Source: Xanthomonas sp. GPE 39 (GTDB taxonomy: Bacteria; Pseudomonadota; Gammaproteobacteria; Xanthomonadales; Xanthomonadaceae). Taken from it: a DNA stretch of 64,000 bases. Location of the stretch: NCBI RefSeq assembly GCF_000963005.1, contig NZ_JZHZ01000007.1:2569038-2633037 (forward strand), in the 5' to 3' direction. The translations under genes were made by a program, and so were the position numbers. Below the pieces are notes generated by a model. That model saw only the letters and a list, made by a program, of their open reading frames with translations, was not told where the DNA came from and ran no database searches. This document shows positions 37,797-49,619 of this stretch, in pieces. Numbering within the stretch: position 1 is the first letter of the stretch; every line of letters begins with the position of its first letter.

Positions 37797-37808
37797 GGGT
37801 AAATTCAC

Positions 37809-38924
37809 TTGCGCATCCTATTCGTCGGCGACGAAGCGAGCCTTCCGGCTGAAATCACGGAATACCTGCGCGATCTTGACGAGGGTTGGCAAGTGCAGAG
37901 CGCGGCGGACGGCAATACCGCCATCGCGGTGGCCGCCACCGTGCAATTTGACGCGGTGATCGCCGCGCCGACGCTACCGGACCTGACCACCGCCACCCTG
38001 CTCGGCCAGATCCGCACGCTGAGCCCGGAAACCATCCGCATCGCGCTGATTGAAGCCGAACAGAACAATCGCGCGCCGCCAGCCCGGATCATCGGCGTGG
38101 CGCACCGCTTCCTGCCACTGCCGCTATCGCCGGAGCTGCTGCTGGAGGCGATCACCAACCTCGAAGAGCTGCGAGAGCTGCTCGGCAATAAGCGACTACG
38201 CACCAGCATTGGCCGTATCGATAAGCTGCCGGCACCTCCACATCTGTACCTGAGCCTGATGAGCGCACTGGAACAGGACGAAGGCAGCGATGCCGCCGTT
38301 CTCTCCAAGTTGGTCTCGGGCGATCCCGCCATCGCGGCCAAGGTCCTGCAATTATGCAATTCGGCCTTCTTCTCCAACGGCCGCACCATCTCCGATCTGC
38401 GCACTGCCGTTACTCGGCTGGGTATCGCCACCCTGCGCGATTTGGTACTGGCCAGCGAGGTATTCTCGGTACAGACGCTCTCCAACGCTGATCGCAACGC
38501 GCTGCAACAACGCTCGCTGCTGGCATCCAAATTGGCGTCGAAGATGCTGCCGGCATCCAGCGCCGAACTCGGCTCGACTGCGGCATTGCTGGCCGACATC
38601 GGCATGCTGCTGCCGGGCATCCGAGATGAGTACAAACCACTCGTAGATGCGGACGACATGCGTCCAGGCCATACCGAGGCGGGCGCCTACCTGCTAGGTC
38701 TGTGGGGCCTGCCGATGCCAATCATCGAAGCGGTGGCGTTCCACCGCCAGCCACAGCGCTCCAGTACTCGCAGCTTCTGGATCACCGGCGCGGTCCACGT
38801 GGCGATGGCGCTGGCCAGCGGCACGGAGGTAGACGAGGACTACCTCGCCAAGACCGGCGTCCTCAATAAGCTACCGAGCTGGCAGGAGCATGCGGAAAAC
38901 CTGATGGGAATGGACTCGGCATAA
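37809..38924 (+). CDS. HDOD-domain protein with degenerate receiver domain
   Basis: 371 residues with a TTG start at 37809, supported by GGGGTAA eight bases upstream and by the receiver-type opening RILFVGDEASL. Residues 1-~120 have a CheY-like fold, but the phospho-acceptor position reads FDAVIAAPTLPD, with Ala where Asp is expected, so phosphorylation is unlikely. HDOD spans ~135-330 (LSKLVSGDPAIAAKVLQLCNS, AVTRLGIATLRDLVLA, ALLADIGMLLPG). HDOD proteins act in signal output without HD-type hydrolysis. No kinase is adjacent. Confidence 0.85.
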   Translation: MRILFVGDEASLPAEITEYLRDLDEGWQVQSAADGNTAIAVAATVQFDAVIAAPTLPDLTTATLLGQIRTLSPETIRIALIEAEQNNRAPPARIIGVAHRFLPLPLSPELLLEAITNLEELRELLGNKRLRTSIGRIDKLPAPPHLYLSLMSALEQDEGSDAAVLSKLVSGDPAIAAKVLQLCNSAFFSNGRTISDLRTAVTRLGIATLRDLVLASEVFSVQTLSNADRNALQQRSLLASKLASKMLPASSAELGSTAALLADIGMLLPGIRDEYKPLVDADDMRPGHTEAGAYLLGLWGLPMPIIEAVAFHRQPQRSSTRSFWITGAVHVAMALASGTEVDEDYLAKTGVLNKLPSWQEHAENLMGMDSA

Positions 38925-39041
38925 CACCCCGGCAGTCGTGGATCGCACCACGCACGCCAACGCATCAGCGGCTCGCCATCGACACCGGTCTGGTCGGACA
39001 CGCCGACCAGACCTCACTGCCCGCCGCGCGCCCGTCGCGCG

Positions 39042-41128
<2,087 letters not shown>

Positions 41129-41202
41129 TGACGCTATTAGACCCGTTTCCGGCGCGAGCGCCAACCGGCCTCATGTCGAGAGCCTGCACACAGGCAACCT
41201 TT

Positions 41203-41220
41203 TGTGTCAGCACTGACACA
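41203..41220. promoter_or_regulatory. Perfect 18-bp palindrome upstream of thiC
   Basis: TGTGTCAG-CA-CTGACACA, 41203-41220. Perfect symmetry and position about 75 bases upstream of the riboswitch suggest a repressor or activator operator, for thiC (minus) or for a transcript going right to the terminator at 41297. The protein that binds is unknown. Confidence 0.5.
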
Positions 41221-41296
41221 TACGGTGGGTCGGCGACAAACTCCGACCACCTGGCCGATCTAACCTCGCCACACAAGCATTGGAAGTCTCTCTCCT

Positions 41297-41326
41297 TGCC
41301 GCCAGCACCCCTGGCGGCATTTTTTT
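41297..41326 (+). terminator. Strong plus-strand terminator with no gene before it
   Basis: TGCCGCCAG (41297-41305) pairs perfectly with CTGGCGGCA (41311-41319) around loop CACCC, followed by seven T. The T-run is on the plus strand, but both adjacent genes (thiC and the chemoreceptor) are on the minus strand. It therefore suggests an unannotated plus-strand transcript of roughly 70-100 bases ending here. Confidence 0.75.
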
Positions 41327-41348
41327 CGCCGCCACCCGGCACACAGGC

Positions 41349-43199
41349 TCACTCCAGCGCGTAGGCCACGCGCAGCCCGCCCCAATGGCGTCCACGCGCA
41401 TAAACCGGCACCGACAAGTCGAACAGGATCTGCCCGGTATCGCGCCGATACACCTGCAACAGATACGGCTCGGTATGACGACCGACAGTGCGGCCAACGC
41501 GGTCGGTGAAGATACGCTTGGTCCGGTTACCGACCAGATCGCGGGCGCGGTCGCCACTGAGCGGTTGGCTGAAACGCAGGTTGTGCGTTGGCACATAGCC
41601 ATCCACGTTGGCACAGATCGCGAACACGATCCAAGGATGCGCGGCCAACAGCGGCTCCTGCAACGGCGGCAGCAACTCGTCGCATAACGCATCGAAAGCA
41701 GTGTTGTACTTTGCGGGATCTACCCCCTTGATCGGGGTGTAATCGGTAGAAAACAGCGCCTCTTCGGCGATACGGCCACGCGCGAGCGCAGCCTCGAATG
41801 CCTGACCGATGCGCGCGGCGGCCGCTGTGGCCAGCTCGCGCACGCGCGCATGGCGCGGCTGCCGCATCGGATCCTCCGGCAGGCGAAATAGATTCACGCA
41901 GTCGTACAACGTGGCGCTACTGGTCGCCAGCGCCTCACTGCGCTGAACCACGCTTGCAGCATGCTCCAGGTTGCTGCGGCTGAGTCCGACCAGGTGTTCG
42001 ACCGCACGATCGATGCCACCGATCTCCCCACTTTGCGCAGCGACGCGGCTTGCCACCGCCTCCATCGCTGCGCTGGCACGGCCGAGCAACTCACCGATAC
42101 CACCAAGCACTTGCTCGGTGCGTTGCGCCGAAACCGCACTGTCCTGCAAGGCGGTGCCGGTCTCGCCGATGATGACGCGCACATCGCGCGCGGCGTTGGC
42201 GGCACGCTCGGCGAGCTGCCGGATCTCGGTTGCGACCACGGCAAAACCGCGTCCAGCCGGACCGGCGTGCACCGCCTCGATGCTGGCGTTGATCGACAAG
42301 ATATTGGTCTGGAATGCGACCGAATCGATCACTTGGATGACTTCGTTGGCGCGTGCAGAGCGCCGCGCCACCTCTTGCATCGCCTGAGCCAAGGTACGCG
42401 CCGCCTCCACGCCCTGCCGCGCGCTATCGTCCGCACTGGCCGCCACCGCGATCACCGTGCGCAGCTCCTGGTCCATCTCGCGCAGGCCCTGCAACAGCCG
42501 GCGCGTCGTGGACACCACCGTCTGCAGCGCATCCAACTGTGTCTGCGACTGCCGCGCCAGTTCGTCGTTCTCGGCGACCACGTGCGGCACATCGGCCGCG
42601 ATCTGCAGCGACAATGCCACCGCCTGGCGAATCGCCTCCGCCAGGTTTCCAAAGCCGGCAGACAAACGCCGGGCCAGGATGTCCTGAGCCTCGGGCTCGG
42701 ACAACGGCGTGGATAGCCCAAGATCCAGGTCGCAGCCGGTCAGGTGCTCGCCGACACGTTCCAGCAGCGCCTGCGCTGCGTCCCCCTCCTGAACGTGCTG
42801 CGCGACCGCCTGCAACGCCGGGCTGATCGCGCCTTGGGCCTTCCCAGCGCCGAGCAAGGCGACATCGCGCAGCAACGCGGCGGTCTCCGGATGCGGCAAC
42901 GACAACAACCAGCCCTGTCCATCGCGATCGCACTGGTAGCGCACACGCCGCGACGGATCGTTGCCGGGCGCCAACCAACTGCCTTCAGAGCCGACCAACG
43001 CCGCAAGCGGCAGCCCCCAGACCACCTCGCTGGACGCACCGAGCAACGTATCGGCCGGGATCCCCAGCAGATCCAGCGCAGCGCGATTGGCGGCGCTGAC
43101 GCATCCGTCCGGGTCCAGCCGTAGCAGGGCGATCGGAGCATCTGGCAAACCGGCAGGCGGCAAGGCACCGGCATCCGGACTGCGTGAGAACAAGGCCAT
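41349..43199 (-). CDS. Soluble methyl-accepting chemotaxis-type receptor
   Basis: 616 residues with no membrane segment. A PAS-like N-terminus (APIALLRLDPDGCVSAANRA, residues ~20-110) precedes the coiled-coil signalling part. The hairpin tip is recognisable (QVIDSVAFQTNILSINASIE, with AGPAGRGFAVVATEIRQLAE). A C-terminal domain of ~150 residues (YTPIKGVDPAKYNTAFDALC to GLRVAYALE) resembles the extra sensing domain of some cytoplasmic receptors. It probably couples to CheA/CheW; no che genes are in the window. Confidence 0.87.
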   Translation of the reverse strand: MALFSRSPDAGALPPAGLPDAPIALLRLDPDGCVSAANRAALDLLGIPADTLLGASSEVVWGLPLAALVGSEGSWLAPGNDPSRRVRYQCDRDGQGWLLSLPHPETAALLRDVALLGAGKAQGAISPALQAVAQHVQEGDAAQALLERVGEHLTGCDLDLGLSTPLSEPEAQDILARRLSAGFGNLAEAIRQAVALSLQIAADVPHVVAENDELARQSQTQLDALQTVVSTTRRLLQGLREMDQELRTVIAVAASADDSARQGVEAARTLAQAMQEVARRSARANEVIQVIDSVAFQTNILSINASIEAVHAGPAGRGFAVVATEIRQLAERAANAARDVRVIIGETGTALQDSAVSAQRTEQVLGGIGELLGRASAAMEAVASRVAAQSGEIGGIDRAVEHLVGLSRSNLEHAASVVQRSEALATSSATLYDCVNLFRLPEDPMRQPRHARVRELATAAAARIGQAFEAALARGRIAEEALFSTDYTPIKGVDPAKYNTAFDALCDELLPPLQEPLLAAHPWIVFAICANVDGYVPTHNLRFSQPLSGDRARDLVGNRTKRIFTDRVGRTVGRHTEPYLLQVYRRDTGQILFDLSVPVYARGRHWGGLRVAYALE

Positions 43200-43469
43200 C
43201 GTCGTCTCCCTCGGCGCTACCGCCGATTTTAGCGACTTTCACACCGACGCCGCAGCGGCGGCGGCTGCAATCGGGATTGACGTCATAGCCGCGGTGACAA
43301 TCAGGTACAGCCACAAGCGCGGCACATCGCCTGCCCGTCGCGATCGCGCGGACCGACTGTTTCCGCGCAATCGACGCGCTCCGCATCGCGTGCGCACTCC
43401 GTTTCATGCGCAACCATGCAGCATTGGCGCGGTTTTCGGCAGATTCACTCGCAGATAGGCCTAGCCTGG

Positions 43470-43499
43470 TTGACAGGCGCGTAAAGCACATGGTTATCT
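43470..43499 (+). promoter_or_regulatory. Probable promoter of the ilv-leu operon
   Basis: A perfect -35 TTGACA at 43470-43475 is followed after 18 bases by TTATCT (43494-43499), a weak -10. Start would be near 43506, which is the A of the leader-peptide ATG, so that peptide could be read from a leaderless mRNA. The -35 is convincing; the -10 and the start are inferred. Confidence 0.55.
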
Positions 43500-43505
43500 C
43501 GCTAA

Positions 43506-43634
43506 ATGTTGCGATACCACACCAGCCCGAAGCCGCCTCATCAGCCCGCCGCGCCTCGCGCGGACGTTGCGGCCTCGCTCCTTGTACTCGTGCTTATTAG
43601 CTCGCCCACATCTGCGGGACGAACTGGCATTTAA
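43506..43634 (+). CDS. Candidate ilv operon leader peptide
   Basis: A 42-codon frame, [20 protein letters not shown]..., whose codons 26-32 encode LLVLVLI and which stops at 43634, 27 bases before the attenuator hairpin. Seven consecutive branched-chain codons are the hallmark of a transcription-attenuation leader sensing charged Leu/Val/Ile tRNAs. No strong Shine-Dalgarno is seen; the deduced transcription start overlaps the ATG. Such a peptide is regulatory, not a functional protein. Confidence 0.7.
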   Translation: MLRYHTSPKPPHQPAAPRADVAASLLVLVLISSPTSAGRTGI

Positions 43635-43660
43635 GCGATCAAGCAGCCAGGATTCGATCA

Positions 43661-43691
43661 AACCCCGCACTGGCAACGGCGCGGGGTTTTT
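43661..43691 (+). terminator. Attenuator terminator before ilvC
   Basis: AACCCCGC (43661-43668) pairs with GCGGGGTT (43681-43688), with partial pairing inside, followed by a T-run (43687-43691). It lies between the leader peptide and ilvC, so it would stop transcription when branched-chain aminoacyl-tRNAs are plentiful. Confidence 0.82.
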
Positions 43692-43755
43692 CATTTCAGT
43701 GACCACAAACGCAAAAATCCTTTCCACTCCACCCCACTTCGAGGATATCCGCATC

Positions 43756-44763
43756 ATGAGCAGTTCCGCCCAGCCCACCACCAAGATCGCCATCGTCGGT
43801 TACGGCAGCCAGGGACGCGCGCACGCGCTGAACCTGCGCGAGTCCGGCTTCGACGTCACCATCGGCCTGCGTGCCGGCGGCCCGACCGAAGTCAAGGCAC
43901 AGGCCGATGGTTTCGTGGTGAAGCGCCCTGACGAAGCGGTCAAGGACGCCGATCTGGTCGCGGTGCTGACCCCGGACATGGTGCAGAAGAAGCTGTACGA
44001 AGAAGTGCTGGCACCGAACATGAAGCAGGGCGCCTGCCTGCTGTTCGCGCACGGCCTGAACGTGCATTTCGACATGATCAAGCCGCGCGCGGACCTGGAC
44101 GTGGTGCTGGTCGCCCCCAAGGGGCCGGGCGCGCTGGTGCGCCGCGAGTACGAAATCGGCCGTGGCGTGCCGTGCATCTGGGCGGTATATCAGGACAAGA
44201 GCGGCAAGGCCGAGCAACTCGCGCTGGAGTACGCCGCTGGCCTGGGCGGCGCACGCGCCAACCTGATCAAGACCACCTTCAAGGAAGAGACCGAAACCGA
44301 CCTGTTCGGCGAGCAGGCAGTGCTGTGCGGCGGCGCATCGGCGCTGGTACAGGCTGGCTTCGAAGTGCTGGTGGAAGCCGGCTATCAGCCGGAAATCGCC
44401 TACTACGAAGTGCTGCACGAATTGAAGCTGATCGTCGATCTGTTCTACGAAGGCGGGATCACCCGCATGCTCGAATTCGTCTCCGAGACCGCGCAGTACG
44501 GCGACTATGTCAGCGGCCCGCGGGTCATCGACGCGGCAACCAAGGCGCGCATGCGCGACGTGCTGACGGACATCCAGAACGGCACCTTCACCAAGAACTG
44601 GGTGGCCGAGTACAACGCGGGCTTGCCGAACTACAACAAGTTCAAGCAAGCCGATCTGAACCACCCCATCGAAGCGGTCGGCAAGCAGTTGCGCGCCAAG
44701 ATGGTCTGGCTCAACGGCGAGGCCGCAGCTAAACCGGCCGCTGGCAATACCAAGGCCGCATAA
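43756..44763 (+). CDS. ilvC: Ketol-acid reductoisomerase
   Basis: 335 residues, class I IlvC, from the ATG at 43756 ([20 protein letters not shown]). NADPH-binding [44 protein letters not shown], and the catalytic acidic residues in [18 protein letters not shown] and E-rich helices near [19 protein letters not shown]. Second common step of Ile and Val synthesis. First structural gene after the attenuator. Confidence 0.97.
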   Translation: MSSSAQPTTKIAIVGYGSQGRAHALNLRESGFDVTIGLRAGGPTEVKAQADGFVVKRPDEAVKDADLVAVLTPDMVQKKLYEEVLAPNMKQGACLLFAHGLNVHFDMIKPRADLDVVLVAPKGPGALVRREYEIGRGVPCIWAVYQDKSGKAEQLALEYAAGLGGARANLIKTTFKEETETDLFGEQAVLCGGASALVQAGFEVLVEAGYQPEIAYYEVLHELKLIVDLFYEGGITRMLEFVSETAQYGDYVSGPRVIDAATKARMRDVLTDIQNGTFTKNWVAEYNAGLPNYNKFKQADLNHPIEAVGKQLRAKMVWLNGEAAAKPAAGNTKAA

Positions 44764-44805
44764 ACCGCGGCTCCCCCACCCGCTTCCACCGAAAGGTCGC
44801 CACGT

Positions 44806-46530
44806 ATGAACTCCTCCGCTAAAGGCACGCCCCCCCGCAACGGCGCGCGCTGGCTGACGCAGGCCCTGGAAGCCGAAGGCGTGGACACGCTGTTCGGCTA
44901 TCCGGGCGGCACCATCATGCCGTTCTACGACGCATTGGTAGACAGCCAGCTCAAGCACATCCTGGTCCGCCACGAACAAGGCGCCGCGCTCGCCGCCAAC
45001 GGCTATGCCCGCGCCAGTGGTCGGGTCGGGGTGTGCGTCGCCACCTCTGGTCCAGGCGCATCCAATCTGGTTACCGGCATCGCCGATGCAATGCTCGACT
45101 CGGTGCCGATGATTTGCCTGACCGGACAAGTCGCCACGCCACTGCTGGGCACCGACGCGTTCCAGGAACTGGACGTGTTCGGGCTGACCCTGCCGATCGT
45201 CAAGCACAGCTTCCTGGTGCGACGCGTGGACGACCTACCGCAGGTGCTGCGCGATGCGTTCCGTATCGCCCGTGAGGGGCGCCCGGGACCGGTGCTGGTC
45301 GACCTGCCCAAGGACGTGCAGTTGGCCGACGCATCGCACCTGCCCGACCACGTCCCCGCCGAGGTGCCAACGCTCCCGGCGCCGCGCGACAACGTCCTGG
45401 CCGACGCGCTGGCCGCAATCGCCGGCGCCGAAAAGCCAGTGATCTACGGTGGTGGCGGCATTGCCCTGGCCGATGCGGTGGACGCATTCCGCCAGTTCGT
45501 GGACGTCACCCGCATTCCCACCGTGTTGACGCTGCGCGGACTGGGGGCGTTGCCGCATGCACATCCGCACTACCTGGGCATGCTCGGCATGCACGGCACC
45601 CGCGCCGCCAACATGGCGGTGCAGCAGTCGGATCTGCTGATCGTGGTCGGTGCCCGCTTCGACGACCGCGCCACCGGCAAACTGGCCGAATTTGCGCCAT
45701 TCGCACGGATCATCCATCTGGATGCCGATGCCTGCGAGATTTCCAAACTGCGTCAGGCCGACATCGCCATCCCCGGCGATGTGGCCCAGGCGCTACGCTC
45801 GCTGAGTGCGGCGACCAGCACCTGCGAAGCCTGGCACGCGCGCTGCATCGGCAATCGCGAGAAATTCGGCGTGCGCTACGACGCACCTGGCAATGACATC
45901 TACGCGCCAGGCCTGCTGAAACGACTGAGCGAACTCGCCCCGGCCGACACCGTCATCGCCTGCGACGTCGGTCAACACCAGATGTGGGTAGCCCAGCACT
46001 GCCGCTTCAATCATCCGCGCAATCACCTGACCAGTGGTGCGTTGGGCACCATGGGCTTCGGCCTGCCGGCGGCGATGGGCGCGCAATTCGCCTGTCCGGA
46101 CCGGACCGTGGTGCTGGTCAGCGGTGACGGTAGCTTCATGATGAACGTGCAGGAGCTGGTCACCATCGCACGCTGCAAACTGCCGGTGAAGATGGTACTG
46201 CTGGACAACAGCTCGCTGGGCATGGTGCGGCAGTGGCAGGAGTTGTTCTTCGCCGAGCGCTACAGCGAGATCGATTTGTCCGATAACCCGGACTTCGCCG
46301 CGCTCACGCAGGTCTTCGGCATTCCGGCCAAACGTATCACCGCGCGCAACCAGGTCGAGGACGGACTGGCCGAGCTTCTGGCGCACCCAGGCCCGGCCCT
46401 ACTGCACGTGGTCATCGACGCACGCGCCAACGTATGGCCACTGGTGCCGCCAAATTCCGCCAACAGCACGATGCTGGACAGCAATCCCGCGAACCAGCGC
46501 CAGGAGGCACCGCATGCGATACCGGCTTGA
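44806..46530 (+). CDS. ilvG: Acetolactate synthase large subunit
   Basis: 574 residues, TPP-dependent. Catalytic Glu in VRHEQGAALAANGYARASG, FAD/middle-domain segments (YGGGGIALADAVDAF, GTRAANMAVQQSDLLI), and the TPP-binding VSGDGSFMMNVQEL ... LLDNSSLGMVRQW. The gene order with a short ilvM-type partner makes this the isozyme II type. The frame is intact, unlike the frameshifted ilvG of E. coli K-12. It overlaps ilvM by 17 bases. Confidence 0.95.
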   Translation: MNSSAKGTPPRNGARWLTQALEAEGVDTLFGYPGGTIMPFYDALVDSQLKHILVRHEQGAALAANGYARASGRVGVCVATSGPGASNLVTGIADAMLDSVPMICLTGQVATPLLGTDAFQELDVFGLTLPIVKHSFLVRRVDDLPQVLRDAFRIAREGRPGPVLVDLPKDVQLADASHLPDHVPAEVPTLPAPRDNVLADALAAIAGAEKPVIYGGGGIALADAVDAFRQFVDVTRIPTVLTLRGLGALPHAHPHYLGMLGMHGTRAANMAVQQSDLLIVVGARFDDRATGKLAEFAPFARIIHLDADACEISKLRQADIAIPGDVAQALRSLSAATSTCEAWHARCIGNREKFGVRYDAPGNDIYAPGLLKRLSELAPADTVIACDVGQHQMWVAQHCRFNHPRNHLTSGALGTMGFGLPAAMGAQFACPDRTVVLVSGDGSFMMNVQELVTIARCKLPVKMVLLDNSSLGMVRQWQELFFAERYSEIDLSDNPDFAALTQVFGIPAKRITARNQVEDGLAELLAHPGPALLHVVIDARANVWPLVPPNSANSTMLDSNPANQRQEAPHAIPA

Positions 46531-46762
46531 CCTGGTGCTCAAGCCCATCGACGGCGCGCTTCTGCGCGCCATCGGCATGGCCGAACGGCGTGGCTTTGCC
46601 CCGGTATCGATCAACGGCGCACCCGTGGCAGAGGACGCAGGCCGCTGGCACCTGCAACTGGTGGTGGACGGCAATCGTCCCGGCGAGACGCTGCGGATGC
46701 AGATGGAAAAGGTCTACGACTGCGAATCGGTCAGCGTGACCGCGCTGGATGCGGCGACATGA
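46514..46762 (+). CDS. ilvM: Acetolactate synthase small (regulatory) subunit
   Basis: 82 residues, ACT-domain regulatory partner of IlvG. Segments MRYRLDLVLKPIDGALLRAI and GFAPVSINGAPVAEDAGRW fit IlvM. It begins inside the end of ilvG. Only one ACT domain is present, as in isozyme II. The 192 bases before the next gene hold no clear terminator. Confidence 0.87.
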   Translation: MRYRLDLVLKPIDGALLRAIGMAERRGFAPVSINGAPVAEDAGRWHLQLVVDGNRPGETLRMQMEKVYDCESVSVTALDAAT

Positions 46763-46954
46763 ACGTATCGGGATCCACGCACCGGGACGTGGGATTCGGC
46801 AACGGCCCTGGCAACGTGCAAGCGGCTGCCTCCATCTCTACGGTACGGCAGCAGCGCGCGGCGGCGCACAAGCGCTTTTCGACATGGAGGTCTCTTCTTC
46901 GCGCTTGCCTCTCGTCCATCACATCCTGCGCCCTGCAGCGCACATCCCGCCGCC

Positions 46955-48064
46955 ATGTCTGATACCAGCCGCCCCGCCGCGCAGGAGTCGGACACCGACC
47001 ATGTCGCGGTCAGCGTGGCGGACGTGCTGGCCGCACAAGCGCGGTTGCGCCGCTACCTGACGCCGACGCCGGTGCATTACGCCGAGCGCTTCGGGGTGTG
47101 GTTGAAGCTGGAAAACCTGCAACGCACCGGCTCCTACAAGGTACGCGGCGCGCTCAATGCGCTATTGGCCGGGCTGGAGCGCGGCGACGAGCGCGCGGTG
47201 ATCTGCGCCTCGGCCGGCAACCATGCGCAGGGCGTGGCCTGGGCCGCGCACCGCCTGGGAGTGCAAGCAATCACCGTGATGCCCCACGGTGCGCCGCAGA
47301 CCAAAATCGCCGGCGTCGCGCACTGGGGTGCCGCCGTGCGCCAGCACGGCAACAGCTACGACGAGGCTTACGGCTTTGCCCGCGAACTGGCCGAACAAAA
47401 TGGCTACCGCTTTCTGTCCGCGTTCGACGATCCAGACGTGATCGCCGGCCAGGGGACCGTCGGGATCGAACTGGCCGCACATGCCCCGGACGTGGTGATC
47501 GTGCCGATCGGCGGCGGCGGCCTGGCCTCCGGCGTGGCCCTGGCGCTGCGCTCACAAGGCGTGCGCGTGGTCGGCGCCCAGGTCGAAGGCGTGGATGCGA
47601 TGGCGCGCGCGATCCGTGGCGACATCCGCGCGCTGGAGCCTGTCCCCACCCTGGCCGACGGGGTCAAGGTTAAAATCCCCGGGTTCATCACCCGTCGGCT
47701 GTGCGCCAGCCAGCTTGACGACGTGGTGATCGTGCGCGAGGCGGAACTGCGCGAAACACTGGTCCGCCTGGCTCTGGAAGAGCACGTCATCGCCGAGGGT
47801 GCTGGCGCGCTGGCACTGGCGGCTGGACGCCGCGTCAGCGGCAAGCGCAAGTGCGCCGTGGTGTCCGGTGGCAACATCGACGCCGGCGTGCTGGCGACAC
47901 TGCTATCGGAGGTGCGTCCGCGCCCGCCGCGCAAGCCGCGCCTACGCAATATCGAACGACTTCGCAATCAACGTCCGGCCGCCCCACGCGCACCCGCCCA
48001 ACTCGCCTCGCCACCGCCCCACCATCCGCTAGCCACCGCCTCCGTAGAGGAACCCATCTGGTGA
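46955..48064 (+). CDS. Threonine dehydratase (short form)
   Basis: 369 residues, fold type II PLP enzyme. The PLP lysine is in [14 protein letters not shown] (residues ~57-70), and the glycine-rich phosphate loop is [14 protein letters not shown]. The C-terminal ACT regulatory domain of biosynthetic IlvA is missing; after [15 protein letters not shown] only a Pro/Arg-rich tail of ~50 residues follows. Its operon position argues for the Ile pathway (threonine to 2-oxobutanoate). It ends in a GTGA overlap with leuA. Confidence 0.92.
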   Translation: MSDTSRPAAQESDTDHVAVSVADVLAAQARLRRYLTPTPVHYAERFGVWLKLENLQRTGSYKVRGALNALLAGLERGDERAVICASAGNHAQGVAWAAHRLGVQAITVMPHGAPQTKIAGVAHWGAAVRQHGNSYDEAYGFARELAEQNGYRFLSAFDDPDVIAGQGTVGIELAAHAPDVVIVPIGGGGLASGVALALRSQGVRVVGAQVEGVDAMARAIRGDIRALEPVPTLADGVKVKIPGFITRRLCASQLDDVVIVREAELRETLVRLALEEHVIAEGAGALALAAGRRVSGKRKCAVVSGGNIDAGVLATLLSEVRPRPPRKPRLRNIERLRNQRPAAPRAPAQLASPPPHHPLATASVEEPIW

Positions 48065-49614
48065 ACACTTCAGCCTCTCCTCAGCCCCCCCGCATCCGCA
48101 TCTTTGACACCACCCTGCGCGACGGCGAGCAATCCCCGGGCTGCAGCATGACCCCGCAACAAAAGGTGGTGATGGCACGCGCCCTGGCCGAATTAGGGGT
48201 CGACATCATCGAGACAGGCTTCCCGGCCAGTTCGCAGTCCGACCGCGAAGCGATGGCGCTGATCGGCCGCGAGGTGCGCAGTTCGACACTGGCGGTGCTG
48301 TCGCGCTGCCTGACTGCGGACATCGAGACATCCGCACGCTCACTGGAAGCGGCGGCCCATCCCCGCCTGCACGTCTTCCTCTCGACCAGCCCACTGCACC
48401 GCGAGCACAAGCTGCGGATGAACCGCGAGCAAGTGCTGGAATCGGTGCGCAAGCACGTGGCGCTGGCGCGCAAATACGTGGACGACGTGGAGTTCTCGGC
48501 CGAAGACGCCACCCGCACCGAGGAGGACTTCCTAGCCGAGGTCGCCAGCGTGGCGATCGCCGCCGGCGCCAGCACCATCAATCTGCCGGATACGGTCGGC
48601 TTCACCACACCCGAAGAGATCCGCAGAATGTTCGAGCGGATCATCGCCCACGTCCCCGGCGCCGACCGCGTGGTATTCAGCACCCACTGCCATAACGACC
48701 TGGGATTGGCCGTGGCCAACTCACTGGCTGCGGTGGAAGGCGGTGCGCGTCAGGTGGAATGCGCCATCAACGGTATCGGCGAGCGTGCCGGCAACTGCGC
48801 GCTTGAAGAAATCGCGATGGCACTGAAGGTACGCAACGCGTTCTACGAACTGGACACCGGCATCAACACCCAGCGCATCGTCTCCACCTCGCAATTGCTG
48901 CAGCGCCTGGTCGGGATGCCCGTGCAACGCAACAAGGCGATCGTCGGCAGCAATGCCTTCGCGCACGAATCGGGCATCCATCAGCACGGCATGCTGCGCC
49001 ACCGCGGCACCTACGAAATCATGCGTCCGGAAGACGTGGGTTGGGAATGCTCGCAGATGGTACTGGGGCGTCACAGCGGCCGCGCTGCGGTCGAGCAACG
49101 TCTTCGCGCACTGGGCTACGTGCTGGAAGAAGCCGAACTGGGTATCGCCTTCGACGCGTTCAAGACGCTGTGCGAACAGCAGCGTGTGGTCAACGACACC
49201 GACCTGCAAGCGATGATGCAGGAAGCGCCAGAGAGCCAAGGCTATCGGCTGTGGTCGATGACCATCAGCGACCGTGGCCAGCGCGCCAGCGCCCAGGTCG
49301 AACTATCCGATCCGAACGGCCAACGCGTCAGCGAACAAGCCGAGGGCGATGGCCCGGTCGATGCACTGTTCTCCGCACTGTCTGCCGCCACCGGCGTGCA
49401 GTTGACGCTGAACAGTTATCAGGTCCACAGCGTCGGCATCGGTGCCGATGCACGCGGCGAAGCCAACCTGAGCGTGCGTCACGGCAACCTGGAATACGAA
49501 GGCACCGGCACCAGCCGCGACATCATCGAAGCCAGCGCCCTGGCTTGGCTGGATGTCGCCAACCGCATCCTGCGTCAGCGCCAGGCTGCGCCGGCAGCGA
49601 CTGCGGCGGCCTGA
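48061..49614 (+). CDS. leuA: 2-Isopropylmalate synthase
   Basis: 517 residues, starting with GTG within the preceding stop. First committed step of leucine synthesis. Conserved: [58 protein letters not shown] and the C-terminal leucine-binding regulatory domain (from ~390, [16 protein letters not shown]). Feedback inhibition by leucine is expected of the family. Confidence 0.96.
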   Translation: MNTSASPQPPRIRIFDTTLRDGEQSPGCSMTPQQKVVMARALAELGVDIIETGFPASSQSDREAMALIGREVRSSTLAVLSRCLTADIETSARSLEAAAHPRLHVFLSTSPLHREHKLRMNREQVLESVRKHVALARKYVDDVEFSAEDATRTEEDFLAEVASVAIAAGASTINLPDTVGFTTPEEIRRMFERIIAHVPGADRVVFSTHCHNDLGLAVANSLAAVEGGARQVECAINGIGERAGNCALEEIAMALKVRNAFYELDTGINTQRIVSTSQLLQRLVGMPVQRNKAIVGSNAFAHESGIHQHGMLRHRGTYEIMRPEDVGWECSQMVLGRHSGRAAVEQRLRALGYVLEEAELGIAFDAFKTLCEQQRVVNDTDLQAMMQEAPESQGYRLWSMTISDRGQRASAQVELSDPNGQRVSEQAEGDGPVDALFSALSAATGVQLTLNSYQVHSVGIGADARGEANLSVRHGNLEYEGTGTSRDIIEASALAWLDVANRILRQRQAAPAATAAA

Positions 49615-49619
49615 TTCTG

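Noticed and set aside
43696..45207. Antisense frame of ~503 codons across ilvC and ilvG
   Set aside because: High-GC antisense shadow spanning two well-defined genes, no ribosome site.
46759..46962. 67-codon frame between ilvM and the threonine dehydratase
   Set aside because: Overlaps the ilvM stop, but its sequence is low in pattern and it lacks a ribosome site; treated as spacer.
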